This document shows, in pieces, positions 44,672 to 53,010 of a stretch of 64,000 nucleotides of DNA (positions within the stretch are counted from its first letter, which is position 1; each line of letters opens with the position of its first letter). The translations under genes were made by a program, and so were the position numbers. The notes beneath the pieces were generated by a model, which had not been told where the DNA came from, did no database searches, and was given only the letters and a program-made list of their open reading frames with translations. Source of the stretch: Bradyrhizobium sp. 132 (GTDB lineage: Bacteria > Pseudomonadota > Alphaproteobacteria > Rhizobiales > Xanthobacteraceae); assembly GCF_023074185.1 (NCBI RefSeq), contig NZ_JADPKY010000132.1:62001-126000 (forward strand), in the 5' to 3' direction.

Positions 44672-45451
44672 TCAAAACGCTGTATAGCCGCCGTCGATCA
44701 CGAACGTATCCGCGGTGTGATAGGACGAGGCCTTGCTCATCAGATAGACCGCGATGCCGCCGAAATCGCTGGCCTCGCCGAAGCGCCGCACCGGAATGCG
44801 CGGCATCACGTTGGCGACGAATTTTTCGTTGGCCATGATGCCGGCGGTCATGTCGCTCTTGATCCAGCCGGGCAGGATTGCATTCGCGGTGACGCCGTGG
44901 CGTGCCAGCTCGACGCCGAGCGCGCGCACCAGCGCGTTGATCGCGGCCTTGGTCGCCGCGTAATGCTCGTTACGCGCGGTGCCGAAGATCGAGGCCAGGC
45001 TCGAGGTCGCGACCAGCCGGCCAAAGGGATCGCCGGCCTCGGCGCGCTGGGTCATGTGTCTTGCGGCAGCCTGGAACGCGTGGAAGACGCCGTCGAGATT
45101 GGTCGCAAACATCGTGCGCCATTCCTCCTCGGTGCGCTCGATGAAGGAGCGCCGGCCGCCGCCGCCGATGCCGGCATTGGCGAAGCAGCCGTCGACCCGG
45201 CCGAAAATGTCGAGCGTGGCCTTCATCGCGGCATTGACCGAGGCCGGGTCAGTGACGTCGCAGACCCGCGCGTCGACCTTGCCGGGCAGATCCGCAAGGC
45301 TCGCGGCAGCGCTTCTGTTCTTGTCAGGATTACGGCCCCAGATCGAGACGTTGCAGCCCTGGCCGGCGAGCGCCTGTGCGATGCCGAGTCCGATACCGCC
45401 ATTGCCGCCGGTGATCACGGCCACGCGGCCCGAGAGGTCGAAAAGGTCCAT
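44672..45451 (-). CDS. SDR-family oxidoreductase
   Basis: A 259-aa classical SDR. The cofactor motif is VITGGNGGIGLGIA, with NAG in CFANAGIGGG. Catalytic Ser is in ATSSLASIF, and Tyr/Lys are in HYAATKAAI. It likely oxidises or reduces a hydroxyacyl compound. It is divergent from the crotonase-kinase-DUF6285 operon. In the Pseudomonas lva operon an SDR (LvaD) accompanies the same partners, so it may serve a similar role here; this is inference from context. Confidence 0.92.
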   Translation of the reverse strand: MDLFDLSGRVAVITGGNGGIGLGIAQALAGQGCNVSIWGRNPDKNRSAAASLADLPGKVDARVCDVTDPASVNAAMKATLDIFGRVDGCFANAGIGGGGRRSFIERTEEEWRTMFATNLDGVFHAFQAAARHMTQRAEAGDPFGRLVATSSLASIFGTARNEHYAATKAAINALVRALGVELARHGVTANAILPGWIKSDMTAGIMANEKFVANVMPRIPVRRFGEASDFGGIAVYLMSKASSYHTADTFVIDGGYTAF

Positions 45452-45614
45452 GGCGCGTTTCCTGTTTTTGGCATGAGCGCATCAGCCGCTGCGCGCAAGA
45501 TTGCTGGCTATGCTCTGATCACCATGGACAAGACCGCGCCAAAAATCAAATATGCGCCCCGGCAAGCAATTCCGGTCTGCGAAATTGACACAGGCCGCAA
45601 CGTACGAGGAAACC

Positions 45615-46403
45615 ATGCAGTTCAAACACGTCACGCTCGATCTCGATGGTTCGGTCGCGATCCTCAAGCTCGACCATCAGGAGGTGATGAACGCGGTCTC
45701 CGTGGACATGCTGGGCGGTCTCGCAGATGCGCTCGACGTGATCGAGGAGAAGAAGGACGAGGTGCGTTGCGTCGTGCTGACCGGCGCGGGCCGCGCATTC
45801 TGCACCGGCGCGAATCTCCAGGGCCGCAACAACCAGTCGAAGAAGACCAAGGCCGGCCTGACGCTGGAGACCGGCTTCCACCCGTTCCTGCGCCGCATCC
45901 GCAATCTGCATTGTCCTGTTGTCACCGCGGTCAATGGTCCGGCGGCCGGCGCCGGCATGAGCTTCGCGCTGCTCGGCGACATGATCCTGTGCGCGCGCTC
46001 GTCCTATTTCCTGCAAGCCTTCCGCCGTATCGGCCTCGTGCCGGATTGCGGCTCGACCTGGCTGCTGCCGCGGCTGATCGGCAAGGCCCGCTCGATCGAA
46101 TTGTCGCTGATGGGTGAACGGCTCCCGGCCGATAAGGCGCTGGAATGGGGCCTCGTCAACCGCGTCTATGATGACGGCGCGCTGATGGAGGAGGCGATGA
46201 AGCTCGCGCGCGAGCTCGCCAGCGGCCCGACGGTCGCGCTGTCGCTGATCCGCAAGCTCTACTGGGACAGCCCGGAAAATTCCTTCGAGGATCAGCTCAA
46301 TCTCGAATTCCAGTGCCAGCTCCGCGCCGGCGATACGCAGGACTTCCGTGAAGGCGTCGGTGCGTTCCTGGAGAAGCGCCCGGCGCAGTTCAAAGGCAAA
46401 TGA
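45615..46403 (+). CDS. Crotonase-fold enoyl-CoA hydratase/isomerase, PaaG-like
   Basis: A 262-aa crotonase. The oxyanion site is FCTGANLQG and NGPAAGAGMSFALLGD. The active-site region FRRIGLVPDCGSTWLLPRL has Asp in VPD, as in PaaG isomerases, and lacks the first catalytic Glu of hydratases. An isomerase role is therefore more likely than hydration. ATG 45615 has GAGGA upstream. Its stop overlaps the kinase start by 4 bases, showing coupling. Confidence 0.9.
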   Translation: MQFKHVTLDLDGSVAILKLDHQEVMNAVSVDMLGGLADALDVIEEKKDEVRCVVLTGAGRAFCTGANLQGRNNQSKKTKAGLTLETGFHPFLRRIRNLHCPVVTAVNGPAAGAGMSFALLGDMILCARSSYFLQAFRRIGLVPDCGSTWLLPRLIGKARSIELSLMGERLPADKALEWGLVNRVYDDGALMEEAMKLARELASGPTVALSLIRKLYWDSPENSFEDQLNLEFQCQLRAGDTQDFREGVGAFLEKRPAQFKGK

Positions 46404-47386
46404 TCGAGGCCGAACTCTCCCGCAGCGTTCAGCGCTGGTACCCGGGCGCGACGGGTGTCGCCGGAGTGGCAAGGCTGTCCGGCGGCGCCAGTCAGGAAAC
46501 CTGGCGCTTCGATATCGTACATCCGGATGGGTCGATCGGCGCGATTCTGCGCCGCGCACCGAACGGCTATGGTGCTGCACCGACGCGTGCAGCCGGCCTC
46601 GCTGCCGAAGCAACGCTGATGCAGCTCGCATTCGAGGCCGGCGTGCCGTCGCCGCGCGTCATGCATGTGCTGGTGCCGGACGACGATCTCGGCACCGGCT
46701 TCATCATGCAGCGGGTCGAGGGCGAGACCATCGCGCGCAAGATTCTTCGCGATGATGAATTCGCCGCGGCGCGACCGCGCGTCGCGCGGCAGATCGGCGG
46801 GGTGCTGGCCGGACTCCATAAGCTGCCCCTTTCGAAGCTGCCCGAGCTGCGGCACATGAGCGCCACGAAGGAGATCGGCGAGTTCGAGCGCGACTATCGC
46901 AGCTTGAACTGGCCCAAGCCCGTGTTCGAGCTGGCGCTGCGCTGGCTGCGCGACCACGACCCCGGTCCGTCCGCCGAAGAAACGCTGGTACACGGTGATT
47001 TCCGCAACGGCAATCTCATCATCGGTGCCGACGGCGTGCGCGCGGTGCTCGACTGGGAGCTCGCCCATCTCGGCGATCCCATGGAGGATCTCGGCTGGGT
47101 CTGCGTCAACTCATGGCGTTTCGGCGAGATCGACAAGCCCGTCGGCGGGTTTGGCTCGCGCGAAGAGCTGTTCGCCGGTTATGAGGCCGCGGGGCGCAAA
47201 TGCGATCCTGAGCGGGTCAAGTTCTGGGAAGTGATGGGCACGCTGCGCTGGGGCATCATGTGCGGCGGCATGATGCAGCGGTTTCGCGAAGGCCCGGACC
47301 ATTCGATGGAACGCGCCATGATCGGCCGCCGCGCCTCCGAGACCGAAATCGATCTGTTGCGGCTGCTCGCGCCGCGGGGGAGTTGA
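46400..47386 (+). CDS. Aminoglycoside-phosphotransferase-fold kinase (ACAD10/11 kinase / LvaA type)
   Basis: A 328-aa APH-fold kinase. Brenner's motif HGDFRNGN (198-205) and the metal site DWELAHLGDP (Asp218) are intact. Relatives fused to, or next to, ACAD11-type dehydrogenases phosphorylate 4-hydroxyacyl-CoAs; LvaA in Pseudomonas does this for 4-hydroxyvaleryl-CoA. It overlaps the PaaG-like gene upstream and is followed by the DUF6285 gene after 2 bases. The acyl substrate is unknown. Confidence 0.92.
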   Translation: MIEAELSRSVQRWYPGATGVAGVARLSGGASQETWRFDIVHPDGSIGAILRRAPNGYGAAPTRAAGLAAEATLMQLAFEAGVPSPRVMHVLVPDDDLGTGFIMQRVEGETIARKILRDDEFAAARPRVARQIGGVLAGLHKLPLSKLPELRHMSATKEIGEFERDYRSLNWPKPVFELALRWLRDHDPGPSAEETLVHGDFRNGNLIIGADGVRAVLDWELAHLGDPMEDLGWVCVNSWRFGEIDKPVGGFGSREELFAGYEAAGRKCDPERVKFWEVMGTLRWGIMCGGMMQRFREGPDHSMERAMIGRRASETEIDLLRLLAPRGS

Positions 47387-47388
47387 CC

Positions 47389-47769
47389 ATGCAGGACGAA
47401 CCGACCCCGATCGAGCTGACCAAATCGGTCGCCGATTTCCTTCGCAACGACATCGCGCCGTTGATCTCCGGCCACCCCGCCTTCAAGCTGCGGGTCGCCG
47501 TCAACATCCTCGATCTCGTGACACGGCAGCTGACGCAGGGGGAGGGGAGCGATGCTGCGGAGGTCGAGCGGTTGCGCGCGCTGCTCGGCGCGGACGGCAC
47601 GGTGACGGAGCTCAACCGCGCGCTAGCCGACCGTATCGCGAAAAGCGAGGTGGATCTCGCAACACCGGGGTTGGCAGAACACCTCTGGCAGACGACGATG
47701 GACAAGCTTGCGGTCGACCAGCCGAATTATGCATCCTATAAGCGGGAGCTGTCGCGAGGCGGCGGTTAG
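47389..47769 (+). CDS. DUF6285 protein (LvaB-like)
   Basis: A small 126-aa helical protein with no catalytic motif I can name. DEPTPIELTKSVADFLRND and HPAFKLRVAVNILDLVTRQL (about 3-21 and 33-52) look like DUF6285, usually encoded next to APH-fold kinases. LvaB in Pseudomonas is a small protein of this size needed for LvaA activity; that homology is my recollection, not a search result. It starts 2 bases after the kinase stop and ends the operon. Confidence 0.85.
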   Translation: MQDEPTPIELTKSVADFLRNDIAPLISGHPAFKLRVAVNILDLVTRQLTQGEGSDAAEVERLRALLGADGTVTELNRALADRIAKSEVDLATPGLAEHLWQTTMDKLAVDQPNYASYKRELSRGGG

Positions 47770-47784
47770 GTGCGATTCATCCTT

Positions 47785-47870
47785 CGTCATTGCGAGGAGC
47801 CCTTGCGACGAAGCAATCCAGACTGCCACGGCGGTGAGATTCTGGATTGCTTCGCTGCGCTCGCAATGAC
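47785..47870. repeat. Family B palindromic repeat
   Basis: GTCATTGCGAGGAGCCC...GCAATCCAG and CTGGATTGC...GCGCTCGCAATGAC face each other. It lies between the convergent DUF6285 and crotonase genes. Confidence 0.8.
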
Positions 47871-47884
47871 GGGGAGGGGACCGT

Positions 47885-48664
47885 CTACTTCCCCACCCAT
47901 TTCGGCGGCCGCTTCTCCGCAAACGCCTTCGGGCCCTCGATGTAGTCCTGTGACGCCGCCATCGCCTTCACCGCCGGGTACTCCCGCTGCTCCTCGATCG
48001 CCTGCTCCAGCGACACGCCAAGGCCCTTCTGGATGGTCTGCTTCGACGCGCGGATCGACATCGGCGAATTCTTGGTGATCATCTCGGCCCAGCGCAGCGC
48101 GGCCGTCAGCGCCTCGCCCTGCGGCACCACCTCGTTGACGAAGCCGAGCTCGAGGCCTTCCTTGGCGCTGACATGGCGCGCGGTGAGGATCATGCCCATG
48201 GCGCGCTTCAAGCCGATCTGCCGCGGCAGCCGGTGCAGGCCGCCGGCGAGGGCGGCAAGGCCGACGCGTGGCTCGGGCAGGGCGAAGGTCGCATTCTCGG
48301 AGGCGATGATGAGATCGCAGGCGAGCGCGATCTCGAAACCACCGCCCATGGCGACACCGTTGACGGCGGCGACGATCGGCTTGTCGCAGTCGAAGCGCGC
48401 GGTGAGGCCGGCAAACCCGCCCTTGTCCCAGCCGCGCTTGCCACCTGCCGCCTGCCACTTCAGGTCGTTGCCGGCGCAGAATGCCTTGTCGCCGGCGCCG
48501 GTGACGATCGCGACCCACTGCTCGGCATCGGCGCAGAAATGGTCGAACACCGTTTGGAGCTCGAAATGCGCATCGGTGTGAAGCGCGTTGTAGACCTCGG
48601 GCCGCGACAGCGTGACGATCGTGATCGGTCCCTTGCGTTCCACTTTGGAAAATTTCAGCTCCAT
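47885..48664 (-). CDS. Crotonase-fold enoyl-CoA hydratase
   Basis: A 259-aa crotonase. FCAGNDLKWQ and NGVAMGGGFEIALACDL form the CoA and oxyanion sites. Catalytic-type Glu is in LPEPRVGLAALAGGLHRLP, in the position of the first hydratase glutamate; the second is replaced. It resembles the CaiD/carnityl-CoA dehydratase side of the family, but the substrate is unknown. ATG 48664 has a GGGAG site upstream. It is divergent from the acyl-CoA dehydrogenase gene. Confidence 0.9.
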   Translation of the reverse strand: MELKFSKVERKGPITIVTLSRPEVYNALHTDAHFELQTVFDHFCADAEQWVAIVTGAGDKAFCAGNDLKWQAAGGKRGWDKGGFAGLTARFDCDKPIVAAVNGVAMGGGFEIALACDLIIASENATFALPEPRVGLAALAGGLHRLPRQIGLKRAMGMILTARHVSAKEGLELGFVNEVVPQGEALTAALRWAEMITKNSPMSIRASKQTIQKGLGVSLEQAIEEQREYPAVKAMAASQDYIEGPKAFAEKRPPKWVGK

Positions 48665-48779
48665 GGTCGCTCCCGCATTTTCTGTGACAGAGAATTTCGC
48701 GCAGTGTAGCGCGCGGCGGCGCGTCAACACCATCGAATTGCGCAAGCGCGCCTTGCGCCTCTCACACGCCTCGGCTTGC

Positions 48780-48809
48780 TTGACTTGAGCACACTCTTCT
48801 CACCTTAAT
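48780..48809 (+). promoter_or_regulatory. Candidate sigma70-type promoter for acyl-CoA dehydrogenase gene
   Basis: TTGACT (48780-48785, 5 of 6 to TTGACA), an 18-base spacer and CTTAAT (48804-48809, 4 of 6 to TATAAT). It lies 65 bases before the GTG start at 48874. Read by eye. Confidence 0.35.
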
Positions 48810-48873
48810 CGCGGGAAGAAAATCGCGCATAGCGCCTTAACGCAAAACGAAAAAAATCATCCGGGAGAGAACC

Positions 48874-50148
48874 GTGGATTTCTCATTGCCTGCCGATCTC
48901 GTCGCCTATCTCGGAGAGCTTGACCAATTCATCGAACGCGAGATCAAGCCGCTGGAGGCGGCCGACGACAACATCCGCTTCTTCGATCATCGCCGCGAAT
49001 GGGCGCGCACCGATTTCGAAAATGGCGGCCTGCCGCGCCACGAATGGGAAGCGCTGCTGCGCAAGGCCAAGGATCTCGCGGACGCCGCCGGCCATCTGCG
49101 TTTTCCGGTGCCGAAGCAATATGGCGGCAAGGATGGCTCCAACCTCTGGATGGCCGTGATCCGCGAGCACTTTGCCGCGAAGGGGCTCGGCCTGCACAAC
49201 GACCTCCAGAACGAGCATTCCATCGTCGGCAATTTTCCTGTCGCCACCATGCTCGACCGCTACGGCCGCGACGACCAGAAGGCGATGATCGACGGCTCGA
49301 TCAAGGGCAAGTACCGCATCACCTTCGGGCTGACCGAGCCAAATCATGGCTCCGACGCCACCCACATGGAAACGCGCGCGGTGCCTGCGACCCGCGACAA
49401 CGTCAAGGGCTGGATCATCAACGGCGAGAAGATGTGGACCACCGGCATGCATGTCGCCACGCACTGCGCGCTGTTCGTGCGCACTAGCGGTAATGACGGC
49501 GATGCGCGCGGCATCACCTGCTTCCTGGTGCCGGCCAAGAGCCACGGCGTGAAGATCGAAGAGTACATGTGGACGTTCAACATGCCGACCGATCATCCCC
49601 GCGTCAGCTTCACCGACGTGTTCGTGCCCGAGGACGCGCTGTTCGGCGAGGTCGGTCGCGGCCTGTCGCTGGCGCAGTGTTTCGTGCACCAGAACCGAAT
49701 CCGCCAGGCCGCGAGTTCGCTCGGAGCCGCCGTCTATTGCATCAACGAGAGCGTGAAATATGCGCGCGAGCGAAAACCGTTCGGCAAGGCGCTGGCCGAA
49801 AATCAGGCGATCCAGTTCCCGCTGGTCGAGCTGGCGACCCAGGCCGAGATGCTGCGCCTGTTGATCCGCAAGACCGCCTGGGAGATGGACAAGCTCACCG
49901 AGGAGCAGATCGAGCGCACGCTCTCCGACCGCGTCTCGATGTGCAACTACTGGGCAAACCGCCTCGCTTGCGAATCCGCCGACCGCGCCATGCAGGTCCA
50001 CGGCGGCATGGGCTATTCACGCCACAAGCCGTTCGAGCACATCTACCGCCACCACCGCCGCTACCGCATCACCGAGGGCAGCGAGGAAATCCAGATCCGG
50101 AAGGTGGCCGGATTCCTGTTCGGGTATATGGGGCCGGGAAAGCACTGA
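48874..50148 (+). CDS. Acyl-CoA dehydrogenase, second copy
   Basis: A 424-aa FAD acyl-CoA dehydrogenase. FGLTEPNHGSDATHMETRA and INGEKMWTTGMH bind FAD and substrate. Glu401 in RITEGSEEIQ is at the catalytic-base position of MCAD-type enzymes. The N-terminal helix domain (about 1-120) is typical. The start is GTG at 48874 with GGGAGAG upstream. Unlike the ACAD at 41264, it is an ordinary beta-oxidation type and does not have the ACAD11 features. Confidence 0.93.
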   Translation: MDFSLPADLVAYLGELDQFIEREIKPLEAADDNIRFFDHRREWARTDFENGGLPRHEWEALLRKAKDLADAAGHLRFPVPKQYGGKDGSNLWMAVIREHFAAKGLGLHNDLQNEHSIVGNFPVATMLDRYGRDDQKAMIDGSIKGKYRITFGLTEPNHGSDATHMETRAVPATRDNVKGWIINGEKMWTTGMHVATHCALFVRTSGNDGDARGITCFLVPAKSHGVKIEEYMWTFNMPTDHPRVSFTDVFVPEDALFGEVGRGLSLAQCFVHQNRIRQAASSLGAAVYCINESVKYARERKPFGKALAENQAIQFPLVELATQAEMLRLLIRKTAWEMDKLTEEQIERTLSDRVSMCNYWANRLACESADRAMQVHGGMGYSRHKPFEHIYRHHRRYRITEGSEEIQIRKVAGFLFGYMGPGKH

Positions 50149-50150
50149 TC

Positions 50151-50180
50151 GTCATTGCGAGCGGAGCGAAGCAATCCAGC
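50151..50180. repeat. Family B half element
   Basis: GTCATTGCGAGCGGAGCGAAGCAATCCAG-like half repeat, without the facing arm seen in the other two copies. It sits directly after the acyl-CoA dehydrogenase stop, next to the convergent ligase gene, and may be a remnant. Confidence 0.65.
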
Positions 50181-50208
50181 TTCCTCGCTTCGCTCCTCGC
50201 ACCGCCGA

Positions 50209-51789
50209 TCAATTCACCCGCCGGTCCTTCCCCGCCCAATACGGCTCGCGCAATTGCCGCCGCAAGATCTTGCCGCTTGGATTTCGCGGCACCGCCGGCA
50301 AAAACTCGACGCTCTTCGGCGTCTTGAACCCGGCGATGCGCTCGCGGGTGAAGTTGATGATGTCGATTTCGGTCGCCTGCTTGCCCGGCTTCATCACCAC
50401 GACGGCCTTCACCGCTTCGCCCCATTTGTCGTCGGGTATGCCGATCACGGCAGCTTCTGCGACATCGGGATGATCGCACAGCGCGCTCTCGACCTCGGCG
50501 GGATAGATGTTTTCGCCGCCGGAGATGATCATGTCCTTGATGCGGTCGTGGATGTAGAGATAGCCGTCTTCGTCCATGTAGCCGGCGTCGCCGGTGCGCA
50601 GCCAGCCGTCGGAGCGCAAAGTCGCGGCGGTCGCTTCCGGCAAATTCCAGTAGCCGGCCATGTTGGAGCCCGAGCGCGTCGCGATCTCGCCGACTTCGCG
50701 CGGCGGCAGCGGCTTGCCTTCGACATCAAGGATCGCGATCTCGATGCCCGGCAGCGCCTTGCCGGCCGAGCGCATCCGCTCCAGTCCCTCGACGTGGTCT
50801 TCAGGCGGCAGCGCGACGATGGTGCCAGTGGTCTCGGTCATACCGTACATCTGCACGAAACCGCATTTGAAGATCTCGATGCACTCCTTCAGCAGCGCCG
50901 CGGGTATCGGGGAGGCACCGTACAGCATGTATTTCAACCGCGAGAAATCGACCGTCCTGGCGCGTGGCTGCCGCACCACGAACTGCATCGCCGCCGGCAC
51001 CATGAACAGTTTTGTGATGCCGGACTGTTCGAAGAAATCCAGCACTTTGGTCGGATCGAACTCGCGCGCAATCACGCCGCGGGCGCCGTGATAGAGCCCC
51101 ATCACGCCCCAGCCGGAGCCGCCGATGTGGAAGATCGGCATCGCGACCAGCGACACGTCGTCGGTCGACCACCGGTTCCACTCCGGCTTGTCCTCGGCAT
51201 TGCCTGTTTGCACCAGGTTGAGGAAGTTGGCATGCGACAGCATCGCGCCCTTCGGCTTGCCCGTCGTGCCGGACGTATAGAGCTGGATGGCGATATCCCT
51301 GGTATCGATCGGTACTCCGGGATCGCCGCCGCTCTGTGCATCGCGCCAGGCTGTATAATCAGGCCACTCCGGCGCGCCGCCTTCGGTGGTGATGACGGTG
51401 CGCACCCCCGGCAGCTCGTCCTTGATCTGGCTGACCTGAGCGATGAACTCCGGTCCCACGAACAGCACCGGGGCCTTGCAGTCGCTAACGATGAAGGCGA
51501 CCTCGGGGCCTGCGAGCCGCCAGTTCACCGGCGCCATCACGACGCCGGCCTTCATCGCGCCCATCAGCAGCTTGAAATAGATATCGCTGTTCTTGCCGAG
51601 ATAGGCGATCCGCTCGCCCTTGTTCACACCCATCGCGATCAGCGCATTGGCGACGCGATTGGTCTTGACATCGAATTCGGCAAAGCTGGTGACGCGGCCC
51701 TCGAACTCGTAGGCGGTGGCGTTGCCGCGGCTCGTCGCGCGCTCGCGCACCATGTCGGCGAGATCAGTCAATGGCTGTGTGGTGGGCAT
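50209..51789 (-). CDS. Acyl-CoA ligase (AMP-forming)
   Basis: A 526-aa ANL-superfamily enzyme. The P-loop is YTSGTTGKPKGAML, with YGMTETTG, the hinge TGDAGYMDEDGYLYI and DRIKDMIISGG, and catalytic Lys near the end in NPSGKILRR. It activates a carboxylic acid with ATP and CoA. ATG 51789 was chosen with GGGAG upstream. It is convergent with the acyl-CoA dehydrogenase gene. The chain-length preference is unclear. Confidence 0.93.
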   Translation of the reverse strand: MPTTQPLTDLADMVRERATSRGNATAYEFEGRVTSFAEFDVKTNRVANALIAMGVNKGERIAYLGKNSDIYFKLLMGAMKAGVVMAPVNWRLAGPEVAFIVSDCKAPVLFVGPEFIAQVSQIKDELPGVRTVITTEGGAPEWPDYTAWRDAQSGGDPGVPIDTRDIAIQLYTSGTTGKPKGAMLSHANFLNLVQTGNAEDKPEWNRWSTDDVSLVAMPIFHIGGSGWGVMGLYHGARGVIAREFDPTKVLDFFEQSGITKLFMVPAAMQFVVRQPRARTVDFSRLKYMLYGASPIPAALLKECIEIFKCGFVQMYGMTETTGTIVALPPEDHVEGLERMRSAGKALPGIEIAILDVEGKPLPPREVGEIATRSGSNMAGYWNLPEATAATLRSDGWLRTGDAGYMDEDGYLYIHDRIKDMIISGGENIYPAEVESALCDHPDVAEAAVIGIPDDKWGEAVKAVVVMKPGKQATEIDIINFTRERIAGFKTPKSVEFLPAVPRNPSGKILRRQLREPYWAGKDRRVN

Positions 51790-51877
51790 GTTTCTCCCGT
51801 GACGTCTTGTTTTTATAGCGCGGAGTGTGGCGTCATCCGCCGGCAAAGACAAGATGGCGGGAGGGCAACCGCGATTT

Positions 51878-52020
51878 CGTGTCCCGGACGCGGCGCAGCA
51901 CGAAGTGGTGCGGCGCTGAGCCGGGACCCATTCTGATTCAGCATGCTGCGAGAGATAGGCCCCGGCTCAGCAGCGCATCACGCCGCAAGTGCGGCGCGCT
52001 GCGCTGCGTCCGGGGCACGC
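51878..52020. repeat. Family A palindromic repeat, long copy
   Basis: A 143-bp copy with complementary ends, CGTGTCCCGGACGCGGCGCAG and CTGCGCTGCGTCCGGGGCACG (quoted here for shape, each arm near 20 bases), and the inner GCTGAGCCGGGACCC and GGCCCCGGCTCAGC. It ends 3 bases from the stop of the SDR gene at 52023. Confidence 0.8.
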
Positions 52021-52022
52021 GA

Positions 52023-52895
52023 TCATCCTCTCTTCGCCCGGTCCTTCTCGTTCTGTGCCTTGATCGAGTCCCGCGCATTGGTCCAGTCGTCGTCGCTCCA
52101 GTCGCGGAGCTGGTAGAAATTGCCGCCCATTGCGAGCGCCTGGGCGCCGTCCATGGCAATCGTCTCGCCTGTGATCCAGTCGCAGCCGCCGGAAATCAAA
52201 AACACTGCGAGATTCTGCAGCTCCTCCATGGTGCCGACGCGGCCCATCGGGTTCATCGCCTTGGTGCGCGCGCCGGCCTCGTCGCCGGGCTTGATGCGCT
52301 TGCTCATGCCTTCGGTCGGAATCTCGCCCGGCGCGATGGTGTTGAGGCGGATGCCGTATCTGCCCCATTCGGTGGCGAGCGACATCGTCATGGCGTGGAT
52401 GGCCGACTTGCTCATCGCCGACGGCACCACGTAAGGCGAGCCGTTGCGCACCCAGGTCACGGTGATCGAGACGACGTTGCCGGGCTGCTTCAAGGCGATC
52501 CAGCGCTTGCCGACCGCATGCGTCACATAGAACGTGCCGTGCATGACGATGTTGGCGACCGCGTCGAAGCCGCGCGGCGAAAGTTCTTCGCTGCGCGAGA
52601 TGAAATTGCCGGCCGCGTTGTTGATGAGATCGGTGAGGGGGCCATCGCGAAAGATGTTCTCGATCATCTCCTCGACCGCGAGCGCGTTGCGAATGTCGAC
52701 GCCGTGGCTGGTGACGCGGCCGCCATACTGATCCATCAGCTCGGTCGCGGTCTCGTCGCAGACGATCTTGCGCCGGCCGCAGATGTGCACTTCGGCGCCG
52801 AGCTGAAGGAAGCGCGCTGCCATCGACTTGCCTAGCCCGGTCCCGCCGCCGGTCACGAGAATGCTCCGGCCGGCCAGAAGATTTTCCTTGAACAT
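52023..52895 (-). CDS. SDR-family protein, 2,4-dienoyl-CoA reductase-like
   Basis: A 290-aa SDR with VTGGGTGLGKSMA (14-26) and NNAAGNF. At the catalytic site the sequence is PYVVPSAMSKSAIHA: Lys163 is present, but Ser159 replaces the usual Tyr. Loss of this Tyr is known in 2,4-dienoyl-CoA reductases, so such a role in unsaturated fatty-acid breakdown is plausible. It is divergent from the crotonase gene at 53011, with which it would cooperate. Confidence 0.88.
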   Translation of the reverse strand: MFKENLLAGRSILVTGGGTGLGKSMAARFLQLGAEVHICGRRKIVCDETATELMDQYGGRVTSHGVDIRNALAVEEMIENIFRDGPLTDLINNAAGNFISRSEELSPRGFDAVANIVMHGTFYVTHAVGKRWIALKQPGNVVSITVTWVRNGSPYVVPSAMSKSAIHAMTMSLATEWGRYGIRLNTIAPGEIPTEGMSKRIKPGDEAGARTKAMNPMGRVGTMEELQNLAVFLISGGCDWITGETIAMDGAQALAMGGNFYQLRDWSDDDWTNARDSIKAQNEKDRAKRG

Positions 52896-53010
52896 GGCTG
52901 TTTCCCTCGTAGGGATTGTCAGTTAATTGGTCGATTGACTAAATCCGGCCGCCGTCTTTCTGTAAAGCGGCACCGAACAAGAACAGGCAAGAACCAGGGG
53001 AGAATCATCC

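Noticed and set aside
48665-48720. TCTGTGACAGA palindrome upstream of the crotonase gene
   Set aside because: Only 11 bp including the centre and without a partner site; too short to call an operator with confidence.
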